33,274 nt of DNA from an uncultured beta proteobacterium. GTDB lineage: Bacteria > Pseudomonadota > Gammaproteobacteria > Burkholderiales > Burkholderiaceae_C. Positions 19,300 through 27,627 of the stretch are shown here, piece after piece. The notes under the pieces are model-generated. The model was not told the origin of the DNA. It did no database searches and saw nothing but the letters and a program-made list of their open reading frames with translations. Numbering within the stretch: position 1 is the first letter of the stretch; each line of letters starts with the position of its first letter. Position numbers and translations under genes: made by a program. The DNA is taken from NCBI GenBank assembly GCA_903896425.1, contig CAITXW010000395.1, positions 1-33,274 of the forward strand, read 5' to 3'.

Positions 19300-20199
19300 T
19301 CAGCTCAACACCACGCTGCTCAGGCGGCGCCGGTAGGTGGCAACCGTGGGGTCGACTGGAGGAATTTGTCCATCCGCCACCTTGACCGGCGGCGGCTCGA
19401 TGATGTCGAGGATGGCGATATAGGTTTTGCGCGCCAGATCCTCTGCCCAGCTCTTGTCGCGCATCAGGATCTCCAGCAACTCGTCCATGGCGGCCGTCCA
19501 GTCTGAATGTGCCATCAGGCTCTGCGCCTTGGCAAAACGGGCGTCGAAGTCGCGTTTGTTGGCGGCGATCTTGGCATCCACCGTGGCCAGTTCGTCGCCG
19601 CGTTCAGCAGCGAAATCCAGCGCGTTCATCCAGCGCTGCAGCGAATCAAAGCGCCGCACCAGGCTGGTCTGGTTGATCACCGGCGCGAAGGCGACCTTGG
19701 CATCGTCAATTGCGCCCTCCTGTAGCAACAGTTTGACGTAGTTGAAGCGCGCGTCCTCGTCCTGGGCGTTTTGCAGCACCGCCTGGTGCAGGGCTTCGCG
19801 CCGCGCCACCGGGTCGTTCTCATCGGGCGCATCGGAGACGGTTTCGCCGGTGACTTCGGCTTCCAGCACCTCGCCTTCGGGCAAGTGCTTGTCCAGAAAT
19901 GCCTTGATCTGGCCTTCGGGTAGCGCGCCCATGAAGCCATCGACCGGTTTGCCGCCGTACATCAGCACGCAGGTCGGGATGCTGCGAATGCCGAAAGCCT
20001 GCGCCAGTTCCTTTTCCTGGTCCGAGTCAATCTTGACCAGTTTGAAGCGCCCCGCGTAATCGGCTTCGAGCTTTTCCAGCAGCGGGCCGATCACCTTGCA
20101 GGGTCCGCACCAGGGCGCCCAGAAGTCCACCAGCACTGGCGTCTGCATCGAGGCAGCAACCACCTCGACATCGAAATTCTCAACCGTTACGTTTATCAT
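19300..20199 (-). CDS. Thioredoxin-domain protein with C-terminal TPR-like region (CnoX/YbbN-like)
   Basis: 'VLVDFWAPWCGPCKVIGPLLEKLEADYAGRFKLVKIDSDQEKELAQAFGIRSIPTCVLMYGGKPVDGFMGALPEGQIKAFLDKHLP' followed by ~170-aa helical C-terminal region typical of YbbN. Internal ATG at 20199 preferred over the ORF start. Confidence 0.88.
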   Translation of the reverse strand: MINVTVENFDVEVVAASMQTPVLVDFWAPWCGPCKVIGPLLEKLEADYAGRFKLVKIDSDQEKELAQAFGIRSIPTCVLMYGGKPVDGFMGALPEGQIKAFLDKHLPEGEVLEAEVTGETVSDAPDENDPVARREALHQAVLQNAQDEDARFNYVKLLLQEGAIDDAKVAFAPVINQTSLVRRFDSLQRWMNALDFAAERGDELATVDAKIAANKRDFDARFAKAQSLMAHSDWTAAMDELLEILMRDKSWAEDLARKTYIAILDIIEPPPVKVADGQIPPVDPTVATYRRRLSSVVLS

Positions 20200-20302
20200 T
20201 TTTGGCAGATTGGGGTAGTTAAGTAAAATTAAAGCCTGATCACTTGCGGGACAGAGCAGTATCGGCAGCGTGCAGCGCACCGCAAACTCTGGACTCACCA
20301 CT

Positions 20303-20794
20303 ATGAAAATTCAAATCGGCGTCGTCATGGGTTCCAGTTCTGACTGGGACACCATGCAACATGCAGTCCACATTCTCCAACAGTTTGGCATTGCACATGA
20401 AGCACGTGTGCTCTCGGCGCACCGCATGCCCGACGACATGTTTGCCTATGCCGAAGGGGCGCGCGTTGCTGGTCTGAAAGCGATTATCGCGGGTGCGGGT
20501 GGCGCGGCGCATCTGCCGGGCATGCTGGCGGCCAAGACCACGGTGCCGGTGCTGGGTGTACCGGTGGCCAGTCGCCATCTGTCAGGCGTTGATTCGCTGC
20601 ACAGCATCGTGCAAATGCCCAAGGGTGTGCCAGTGGCGACCTTCGCCATCGGCGCTGCCGGGGCCGCCAACGCTGCGCTGTTTGCGGTTGCCATGCTGGC
20701 CAACGACAACGCAGCGCTGCGTGCCAAGCTCGATGCATTCCGCGCCGAACAAACCGAAGTGGCGCGCAGCATGACGCTGCCGCCGGTGCTGTGA
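20303..20794 (+). CDS. purE: 5-(carboxyamino)imidazole ribonucleotide mutase
   Basis: '[49 protein letters not shown]', '[28 protein letters not shown]' PurE class I signature. Confidence 0.97.
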   Translation: MKIQIGVVMGSSSDWDTMQHAVHILQQFGIAHEARVLSAHRMPDDMFAYAEGARVAGLKAIIAGAGGAAHLPGMLAAKTTVPVLGVPVASRHLSGVDSLHSIVQMPKGVPVATFAIGAAGAANAALFAVAMLANDNAALRAKLDAFRAEQTEVARSMTLPPVL

Positions 20795-21963
20795 GCGGCC
20801 CTGCACTTTTGCCTGGCACGTCAGGCAGCGGCCAACAGATCACCCTGGGTGTCATGGGCGGCGGCCAGTTGGGCCGCATGTTTGTGCAGGCTGCACAGGC
20901 CATGGGCTACTTCACGGCGGTGCTGGACCCCGATGCGATCAGTCCGGCGGGGCTGGTGAGCCACTACCACATCAAGACCGCGTACCTCGACGAGCAAGGA
21001 CTGGCGCAACTGATCCAGCGCTGCGCTGCCATCACCACCGAGTTTGAAAACGTGCCGGCGCCGGCCCTGCTGACGCTGGGCGCAGCGCGTCGGGTTTCGC
21101 CCGGCGCCGAAGCGGTTGCCATTGCGCAGGATCGAATCCGGGAAAAAGCGCATTTCGTGCGCTGCGGCGTGCCCTGCGCGCCCTATGCCGTGATCGAAAC
21201 CGCGAGCCAACTCGCCGCTGTGCCTGAGGATCTGTTGCCCGGCATTCTGAAAACGGCGCGCCTGGGCTACGATGGCAAAGGCCAGCAGCGTGTCAGCAGC
21301 CGCGCTGAATTGGCGGCGGCCTGGGACGCACTCAAAGGTGTGCCTTGTGTGCTGGAGAAGATGTTGCCACTCAAAGCCGAGTGCTCGGTGATCGTGGCGC
21401 GCGGCGCCGACGGTGTCTGTGTCAATCTACCGCTGCAGCTTAACCTGCACCGCGACGGCATCCTGGCTGTGACTGAAGCCTACGAAGGCAATTTGCCAGC
21501 GCCGCTGGTGGCACAGGCCATCGCCGCAACGCGCGCCATCGCCGAGCAACTGCAGTACGTCGGCGTGCTGTGCGTGGAGTTTTTTGTGCTGCAGGACGAC
21601 TCGCTGGTCGTCAACGAGATGGCGCCGCGCCCGCACAACAGCGGCCACTACAGCCTGGACGCCTGCGACCTCTCGCAGTTTGACCTGCAGGTGCGCACGC
21701 TGGCCGGTTTGCCGCTGCTGCAGCCGCGCCAGCACAGCCCGGCCATCATGCTCAATCTGCTCGGTGACCTGTGGGTTGACGGCGCAACGCCACCCTGGGA
21801 CCAGGTGCTGGCGTTGCCCGGCGCGCACCTGCACTTGTACGGCAAGCTCACGGCCAGCAAGGGGCGCAAGATGGGGCACCTGACGCTCACGGGAGCTACG
21901 GTGGCGCAAGTGCGTGCCACTGCGCTGCAAGCGGCGGCCCTGCTGGGTATCGCGCCGTTCTGA
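20791..21963 (+). CDS. purK: 5-(carboxyamino)imidazole ribonucleotide synthase
   Basis: '[30 protein letters not shown]', '[45 protein letters not shown]'; overlaps purE by 4 bp. Confidence 0.96.
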   Translation: MSGPALLPGTSGSGQQITLGVMGGGQLGRMFVQAAQAMGYFTAVLDPDAISPAGLVSHYHIKTAYLDEQGLAQLIQRCAAITTEFENVPAPALLTLGAARRVSPGAEAVAIAQDRIREKAHFVRCGVPCAPYAVIETASQLAAVPEDLLPGILKTARLGYDGKGQQRVSSRAELAAAWDALKGVPCVLEKMLPLKAECSVIVARGADGVCVNLPLQLNLHRDGILAVTEAYEGNLPAPLVAQAIAATRAIAEQLQYVGVLCVEFFVLQDDSLVVNEMAPRPHNSGHYSLDACDLSQFDLQVRTLAGLPLLQPRQHSPAIMLNLLGDLWVDGATPPWDQVLALPGAHLHLYGKLTASKGRKMGHLTLTGATVAQVRATALQAAALLGIAPF

Positions 21964-21975
21964 GCGCGCGCCACC

Positions 21976-23001
21976 ATGATTCTGGACGGACGCAACGAGG
22001 GCGCGATCAGCGCGGCTGCGCAGGCGCTGGCAGCGGGTGAACTGGTCGGCCTTCCGACCGAGACCGTCTATGGTCTGGCGGCCGATGCCGACAACGCCGC
22101 TGCCATCGCCAAAATATTTGCCGCCAAGGGACGCCCGGCCGATCACCCGCTGATCGTGCACGTGGCTGATGCCAACGGCGTGGCGCACTTTGCATCTGAG
22201 GTGCCTGACTTTGCCAGCGCGCTAATCAAGGCCTTCTGGCCTGGTCCACTCACGCTGATTCTGCCGCGCCAGCCAGATGTCGCAACGGCCGCCGCCGGTG
22301 GTCAGAATTCCATCGGTCTGCGCTGCCCCTCGCACCCGGTGGCGCAGGCGCTGCTGCAAGCCTGCCGGGCCCATGCCGCGAAGCCGGTGTGGGGTGTTGC
22401 CGCACCGAGCGCGAACATGTTTGGTCGCGTCAGCCCGACCACGGCGCAGCATGTGCACGATGAATTCGGCGGCGACCTGCTGGTGTTGGATGGCGGCGCC
22501 TGCAGCGTCGGCATCGAGTCCACCATCATCGACTGCACGCGCGGCGCTCCGGTGCTGTTGCGCCCCGGCGCCATCACGCGCGAACAGGTGCAGGCGGTGT
22601 GCGGCACGCAGGTCTTCTCGCAAGATGCCATGCAGGCGCTCGACAAAGCAGCGCCGCGTGCCTCGGGCACGCTCGAATCGCACTACGCACCCAAGGCCAA
22701 GGTTCGCCTGATGGATGCCAAGGCCTTGCAGACTGCGCTCGATCTGCTGGCGCGCGATGTGGACGGCAAAGTCGGCGCCCCCGTGATTGCCACCTATTCA
22801 CGTGCCGTCCTGAAGACGCCCTCTGTCACGGTGTTGCGCAAACATATGCCCGACGATGCGGCGGCCACCGCACAGCAGTTGTTTGCCGTGCTGCGCGCGT
22901 TCGATGACCAGGGCGTGAAACTGATCTGGATCGAGACGCCTCCCGCTGATCATGCGTGGGACGGCGTGCGTGATCGTCTGCAGCGGGCAGCAGCCGGCTG
23001 A
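21976..23001 (+). CDS. L-threonylcarbamoyladenylate synthase (Sua5/YciO/YrdC family, long Sua5 form)
   Basis: 'AAQALAAGELVGLPTETVYGLAADADNAAAIAKIFAAKGRPADHPLIVHV', 'SIGLRCPSHPVAQALL', 'STIIDCTRGAPVLLRPGAIT' plus C-terminal Sua5-like extension. Confidence 0.94.
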   Translation: MILDGRNEGAISAAAQALAAGELVGLPTETVYGLAADADNAAAIAKIFAAKGRPADHPLIVHVADANGVAHFASEVPDFASALIKAFWPGPLTLILPRQPDVATAAAGGQNSIGLRCPSHPVAQALLQACRAHAAKPVWGVAAPSANMFGRVSPTTAQHVHDEFGGDLLVLDGGACSVGIESTIIDCTRGAPVLLRPGAITREQVQAVCGTQVFSQDAMQALDKAAPRASGTLESHYAPKAKVRLMDAKALQTALDLLARDVDGKVGAPVIATYSRAVLKTPSVTVLRKHMPDDAAATAQQLFAVLRAFDDQGVKLIWIETPPADHAWDGVRDRLQRAAAG

Positions 23002-23257
23002 GGGACAGCAGCAGACACGAAGGCGATGGTCGGTTTTTGGAGTTGCCACCTCCAATCCAGCCATTGAATATTTCAAGTCAAAGGTCAGGACGACGGCGAT
23101 GATTTCGTCAACGGATGGAACCGCCACCAGAAACTTGTAGCCCATATGCTTGACGTGCTTGCAGTTCCACAGTCGACTCAAACCCCAACTCTGTTCCACG
23201 GATTGCAACGGTCTTTGGTTTCGGTTGCGAATGCGTAATTACCCGCGCTCGTTATGG

Positions 23258-23274
23258 GGAATTGCATCAATTCC
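23258..23274. promoter_or_regulatory. Perfect inverted repeat in the porin upstream region
   Basis: GGAATTG-CAT-CAATTCC, 7-bp perfect arms; partial second copy GGAATTGttCATCAA at 23347. Confidence 0.45.
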
Positions 23275-23327
23275 GAACACCTGCACTTAACCCGCTTGTC
23301 CCACAACGACACAACCCTAAGACCAAA

Positions 23328-23407
23328 AAAGCGGCCACAGAGCATGGGAATTGTTCATCAAAATGCGCTAATTATCCAATTATTGACCACGGTCATGTGG
23401 CTGCTTT
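23328..23407 (+). other. Putative structured leader element upstream of the porin
   Basis: AAAGCGGCCACA (23328-23339) pairs with TGTGGCTGCTTT (23396-23407), 11 Watson-Crick pairs plus one G-U; inner hairpin TGACC-AC-GGTCA (23384-23395) stacks directly on the 3' arm. Confidence 0.4.
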
Positions 23408-23522
23408 CTTCACGGTCGTTTGGACATCAATCGATCCCGGCACAGTAATTGCTGAGGTCCAAGCGCCACACCATCGGGCGAGTGGCGGGCTACGTCCTAA
23501 CAACACTTTGGAGACTTTGAAG

Positions 23523-24668
23523 ATGAAAACGAAATTCCTTGCTGCCACCTTGCTGGCCGTAACCTTCCCTGCGGTGCATGCCGTCGACATCAAGGCAGGC
23601 GACTGGACTGTCACTGTGGGCGGCAATATCAACGCCTTCTACACCAGCAGCGATTGCGGTAAAGCTGCCGGCACCGTCGGCGGACTGTCGCTTGGTGATG
23701 CAACCCTTGCGTGCGGCGGCAAGGACAAGAGCACCGTGATCGGCAATGGCCTGCTGCCTTCGACATTGAATGTCGGCGCCCGGACCAACGAGAGCGGCTA
23801 TGACATTGCCGCTCTGATCGGCATTGGCGTCGCAACCGCCACTGGCAGTGCGATTGCACAAAACAGTACAGTCGACGTGCGCACTGCCTCTTTGACCTTT
23901 GGCAACAAGGATGTCGGCACATTCAAATTGGGCCGCGACTACGGCCTGTACGGTTTGAATGCAGTGCTTAGCGACATGACGCTGCTGGGCGTTGGTGCCG
24001 CGACACGGGCAACGCAAGATGGCCGCGTATCACTCGGTCACCTTGGCTCTGGCTATACCTTTGCCGGCACTTACGGTCAACTGGCTTACACCTCGCCCAA
24101 CATGGGCGGTTTCAGTGTGGATCTTGGCATCTTCAATCCGGTTGACGTTACGCTCGGGCCGACCAATACGGCCGGCACCAGCCCCGCGTTTCAGGCGCGT
24201 GCCACGTTTGCGGGTCAAGGCTTTAAAGCCTGGATCGCCAACAAATCGCAATCATTTGACCATAGCATCCTGAGCGCAACTGACAGTTTCAGCATGAACG
24301 CGATGGAAGTTGGCGGCTCGGTCGACCTCGGCAATTTCGGCCTGATCGGAAACTACCAGAACGGTACAGGCGTCGGCATCCTGTCCGATGGCGACCAGGG
24401 CAACATGAAAGGCACAAACACCTTCGTACAAGCCACTTACAAATTGACAGACCGAGTGAAAATTGGCTTGGGAATGGGCAAGAGCGAAAACGATACGGGC
24501 ACCGGCAACGGTTTGAAGTCCAACGAAAACACCACCGCTGCGGTTTACTTCAATTTGACCAAGAGTCTGACATTGGTCGGCGAAGTAGGCCAGACCAAAT
24601 CCAAAGCGTTTAATAACGCCGAAGCCACGCAGAACAGCTACTCTTTTGGTGGCATCTTCTTCTTTTAA
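23523..24668 (+). CDS. Gram-negative porin (outer-membrane beta-barrel)
   Basis: Signal peptide 'MKTKFLAATLLAVTFPAVHA', repeated beta-strand pattern, 'GTFKLGRDYGLYG', C-terminal 'QNSYSFGGIFFF' ending in Phe. Confidence 0.85.
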   Translation: MKTKFLAATLLAVTFPAVHAVDIKAGDWTVTVGGNINAFYTSSDCGKAAGTVGGLSLGDATLACGGKDKSTVIGNGLLPSTLNVGARTNESGYDIAALIGIGVATATGSAIAQNSTVDVRTASLTFGNKDVGTFKLGRDYGLYGLNAVLSDMTLLGVGAATRATQDGRVSLGHLGSGYTFAGTYGQLAYTSPNMGGFSVDLGIFNPVDVTLGPTNTAGTSPAFQARATFAGQGFKAWIANKSQSFDHSILSATDSFSMNAMEVGGSVDLGNFGLIGNYQNGTGVGILSDGDQGNMKGTNTFVQATYKLTDRVKIGLGMGKSENDTGTGNGLKSNENTTAAVYFNLTKSLTLVGEVGQTKSKAFNNAEATQNSYSFGGIFFF

Positions 24669-24693
24669 TCGATCGTAACAACACGGGTTTCTT

Positions 24694-25373
24694 CTAGGGT
24701 TTTCGATCGGCCACGTCACGGGGCCGATCGTTTTTTTCAAATTGCTTGACAAGTTCCACGTTGGCAGCGAGCAGTTCGACTTTTCTTTGTCTGTACTTTG
24801 TGATGTCATTCAGTACAAGACGCAAGTGCCCCACCTCATCCGCTTCGAGAACAACCAGGGCTTGCAGTCGCACCCACATCTGTGCGCCGTCCTGGCAGAC
24901 CAACCGCAACTCGCATTCCTGTGGCGCAAAACCCAATAAAATCATTTGACGCCAAAGGTGGAAAACACCCTGATCGTCTGCGACGATGAAAGTGCCCAAC
25001 AATTTTTTGAATAAATCGCTTCTTGCAACACCGAGCATGGCGGCGACTTCGAGGTTGGCTTGCAAAATCAATCCGGCATCGTTGGCGTGCAATAGCCTAT
25101 CGGAGCCAGTTCGTATAAGTCAAAATAACTTGCCCGCGAAGTATCGAGTTCAGCCTGCATCCGCCGCAGCTCCTCGTTTTGCATCTCCAACTGAATCTGA
25201 TGAACCTGCAGGTCATGCAGCACCCGTTGCGCTGCTGCTGGTGACAATGCAGCGAAATCTTCGGCTGGCGGGTTGGTGCGTTGCCCAAGCGCCGCTTCTG
25301 CCCGCTGGTACAGGCACTCGATGAGACTTTCCACCGAGTTGCCATCACCGGTGTGCTTGTTCTCGATGCTCAC
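24694..25373 (-). pseudogene. PAS-domain signalling protein, frameshifted
   Basis: Two overlapping minus-strand ORFs (25068-25373 and 24694-25092) read as one continuous PAS protein: '...HQIQLEMQNEELRRMQAELDTSRASYFDLYELAPIGYCT' | 'NDAGLILQANLEVAAMLGVARSDLFKKLLGTFIVADDQGVFHLWRQMILLGFAPQECELRLVCQDG...RLVLNDITKYRQ'. Frame change at about 25068-25092; GTG start at 25373. Confidence 0.75.
24704..24737 (+). terminator. Rho-independent terminator downstream of the porin
   Basis: CGATCGGCC-ACGTCACGG-GGCCGATCG followed by TTTTTTT. Confidence 0.92.
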
Positions 25374-25960
25374 TTCGGCCTCCCTTGTCTTGAGCGATGC
25401 TGGAATCGTGATCGAACTTTGGTGATGGCCATCAGGTCATCACCGTTCAACCCTGGCGGTGGCCCGCAGACTGCAGACCTGGTTGAGAAATCAAAAACTT
25501 CCCGGTGCGACCCAGCTACTCTTCAAGTGAAACTGTAATTCGGTCTCAAGTTTTGCGTATGCAGACTCCTCTACATTTGCCAATGCGAACAAATGTATCA
25601 GAGGTTTTTCCGTCTATAGGTGGTGTTTTACCGAGCAACTGCAATCGGTGCCGAGATGTTCGACCTCTTCACGCGCAGTGCCTGTCAAGCGGAAAATTGA
25701 GATTCCCGAAAACTGCCACCGACGAGTACCCGCAAACGCTGCGCTGCCGAAATTGCCGTCGCTGCACGCAATGGCATCAACGGAACTCGTCTTGTACATG
25801 CGCCGCCATCCAGTGATCGCGTTGCTGTGAACGTCGGATCGCGCCGGCATGACACAGCTTTAGTTCATCCCCGCGTCAACGCCATCACCCGCCCAACCGT
25901 TAAAGGCCTCTACTGGCGATCCGGCGGGTCGCGCAGAGGAAATCTCTCTTAGGAAACACC

Positions 25961-26194
25961 ATGAAAAAACTGATCGCCCTCGCTTGTGTCCTGTCGGCCT
26001 TTGCCGTCTCCAGCATGGCGCAAACCGCTGCACCGGCCGCACCGGCACCCATGCAAGCACCGGCTGTTGCGCCGGCCAATAATTCGGCGACACCGGCCAA
26101 GGCTGCGGCGGCCAAACCGGCCAAGAAGACCAAAGCAGCGAAGCACGCCAAGAAGTCAAAGAAAGCGAAGAAGGCCAAGGCTAACGCCTCCTAA
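25961..26194 (+). CDS. Small exported Ala/Pro/Lys-rich low-complexity protein (Asr-like)
   Basis: Signal peptide 'MKKLIALACVLSAFAVSSMAQ' then 'APAAPAPMQAPAVAPANNSATPAKAAAAKPAKKTKAAKHAKKSKKAKKAKANAS'; SD 'TAGGAAA' before ATG; terminator just after the stop. Confidence 0.8.
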   Translation: MKKLIALACVLSAFAVSSMAQTAAPAAPAPMQAPAVAPANNSATPAKAAAAKPAKKTKAAKHAKKSKKAKKAKANAS

Positions 26195-26200
26195 ACCCCT

Positions 26201-26225
26201 AAAGCGCCCCTCACCGGGCGCTTTT
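26201..26225. terminator. Terminator hairpin between convergent genes (26194 + and 26224 -)
   Basis: AAAGCGCCC-CTCACC-GGGCGCTTT followed by T; U-rich/A-rich flanks suggest bidirectional use. Confidence 0.8.
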
Positions 26226-27627
26226 AGTTTGCGGCGCTCGGCGCGCTCCAGCCGCCGCCCAGCACGCGGTACAGCGTGACCCCGTTCTGCTGGTACTGCG
26301 CCAGCAACTGCACTTGCGCCTGCTGCGCCGCGAACAGCGAGCGCTGGGCATCGAGTGCATCAAGGTAACTGGCCACGCCGTTGCGGTAACGCAGATCGGA
26401 AAGGCGATAGCGGTCCTGCTCGGCGCGCACCACGGCTTGCTGGGCGCGCAACTGCTCACCCAGCGTAGCGCGTCCGGCCAGTGCGTCAGCGACTTCCCGG
26501 AAGGCCGACTGAATGGCACGCTCATATTGCGCCAGCGCGATGTCGCGACCGACTTGCGCTACCTGCAGATTGCCCTGGTTGCGTCCGGCGTCAAAGACCG
26601 GTTGCAGCAACTGCGGCGCAAAACTCCAGCCGCCTGATCCGGCCTTGAACAGGCCGCTCAACTCATTGCTGGCGCTGCCAAGGCTACCGGTCAGCGTGAT
26701 GCGGGGGAAGAAAGCGGCGCGCGCTGCGCCGATGTTGGCATTGGCCGCGATCAGCAGTTGCTCGGCCTGGCGGATGTCGGGTCGGCGCACCAGCAGATCC
26801 GATGGCAGCCCCGTTGCCAACTCGGGCAGCGTGGCAGCGTCGGTGATCGGCACGGCGGCAGGCAACGTGGCGGGCAGTGGCTGGCCCAGCAGCAACACCA
26901 AGGCGTTCTCGTCCAGGGCACGCTGGCGTGTTACCTGGGCGAGTGCGACGCGGGCCGATTCGAGCAAGGACTCGGCCTGGCGCAGATCAATTTGCGAGGC
27001 AGCGCCGTTGTCAAAGCGCAGCTTGATCAGGCGCAGCGAAGTTTCGCGCGTGAGCAGCGTCTCGCGTGTCACGCGCAGCAGTTCCTCGTCGCCCTGCAGC
27101 GCCAGGTAGCTGGTGGCCACAGTGGCAACCAGACTGATCTGCGCCGCCTTGCGCGCTTCTTCGCTGGCCAGGTACTGCGCCAGCGCGGCGTCGCCCAGAC
27201 TGCGCACACGGCCGAAGAGATCGAGTTCGTAGGCTGTTACCAGAACGCCCGCGCTGTAAGTGCTGCTGATGCTGCCAGCGCTGTTCGGCAGGCGCGAGCC
27301 GCTCAGGCCGGCGTTGACCGTGGGCCATTGGTCGGCACGGCGGATGTCGTACTGCGCGCGGGCCTGCTCGATGTTGAGCACAGCGATGCGCAGGTCGCGG
27401 TTGTTAGCCAGCGCCAGCGTGATCAGCGCCTGCAAGCGCGCGTCGCTAAAAAACTGGCGCCACTCGATGGCGCTGGCGGCTGTTCCACCCGCATTCTCGG
27501 ATCCAAAGTTGGCAGCCACCGGTGCGACCGGACGCTGGTAGTCTGGCGCCATGGAGCCGCAGCCGGCCAGTGTCAGCGCCAGTACGGCCGCGCTTGCGCC
27601 TGTGAGTTGTTTGAAGCGCGTGCTCAT
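26224..27627 (-). CDS. Efflux transporter outer membrane factor (OprM/NodT family lipoprotein)
   Basis: Lipobox 'LALTLAGCGSMAPDYQRP', 'AEQLLIAANANIGAARAAFFPRITLTGSLG', 'AFREVADALAGRATLGEQL'. Confidence 0.94.
   Translation of the reverse strand: MSTRFKQLTGASAAVLALTLAGCGSMAPDYQRPVAPVAANFGSENAGGTAASAIEWRQFFSDARLQALITLALANNRDLRIAVLNIEQARAQYDIRRADQWPTVNAGLSGSRLPNSAGSISSTYSAGVLVTAYELDLFGRVRSLGDAALAQYLASEEARKAAQISLVATVATSYLALQGDEELLRVTRETLLTRETSLRLIKLRFDNGAASQIDLRQAESLLESARVALAQVTRQRALDENALVLLLGQPLPATLPAAVPITDAATLPELATGLPSDLLVRRPDIRQAEQLLIAANANIGAARAAFFPRITLTGSLGSASNELSGLFKAGSGGWSFAPQLLQPVFDAGRNQGNLQVAQVGRDIALAQYERAIQSAFREVADALAGRATLGEQLRAQQAVVRAEQDRYRLSDLRYRNGVASYLDALDAQRSLFAAQQAQVQLLAQYQQNGVTLYRVLGGGWSAPSAAN

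Noticed and set aside
23136-23147. GTAGCCCATATG, one mismatch from the repeat arm GTAGCCCGTATG
   Set aside because: No matching inverted arm nearby; most likely chance.
22798-23208. Minus-strand ORF extending past the Sua5 stop ('SVEQSWGLSRLWNCKHVKHMGYKFLVAVPSVDEIIAVVLTFDLKYSMAGLEVATPK')
   Set aside because: The portion in 23002-23208 reads somewhat protein-like and might be a gene or mobile-element remnant, but I recognise no family and much of the ORF is antisense to Sua5.
25505-25850. Small ORFs on both strands in the gap between the PAS gene and the Asr-like gene
   Set aside because: No RBS support, no family resemblance, Cys/Arg/Ser-rich composition.
25900-26178. 92-aa minus-strand ORF rich in F/A/L/G opposite the Asr-like gene (looks like a membrane peptide)
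   Set aside because: Direct complement of the Ala/Lys repeat codons; hydrophobicity is an artefact of reading AAG/GCC repeats backwards.
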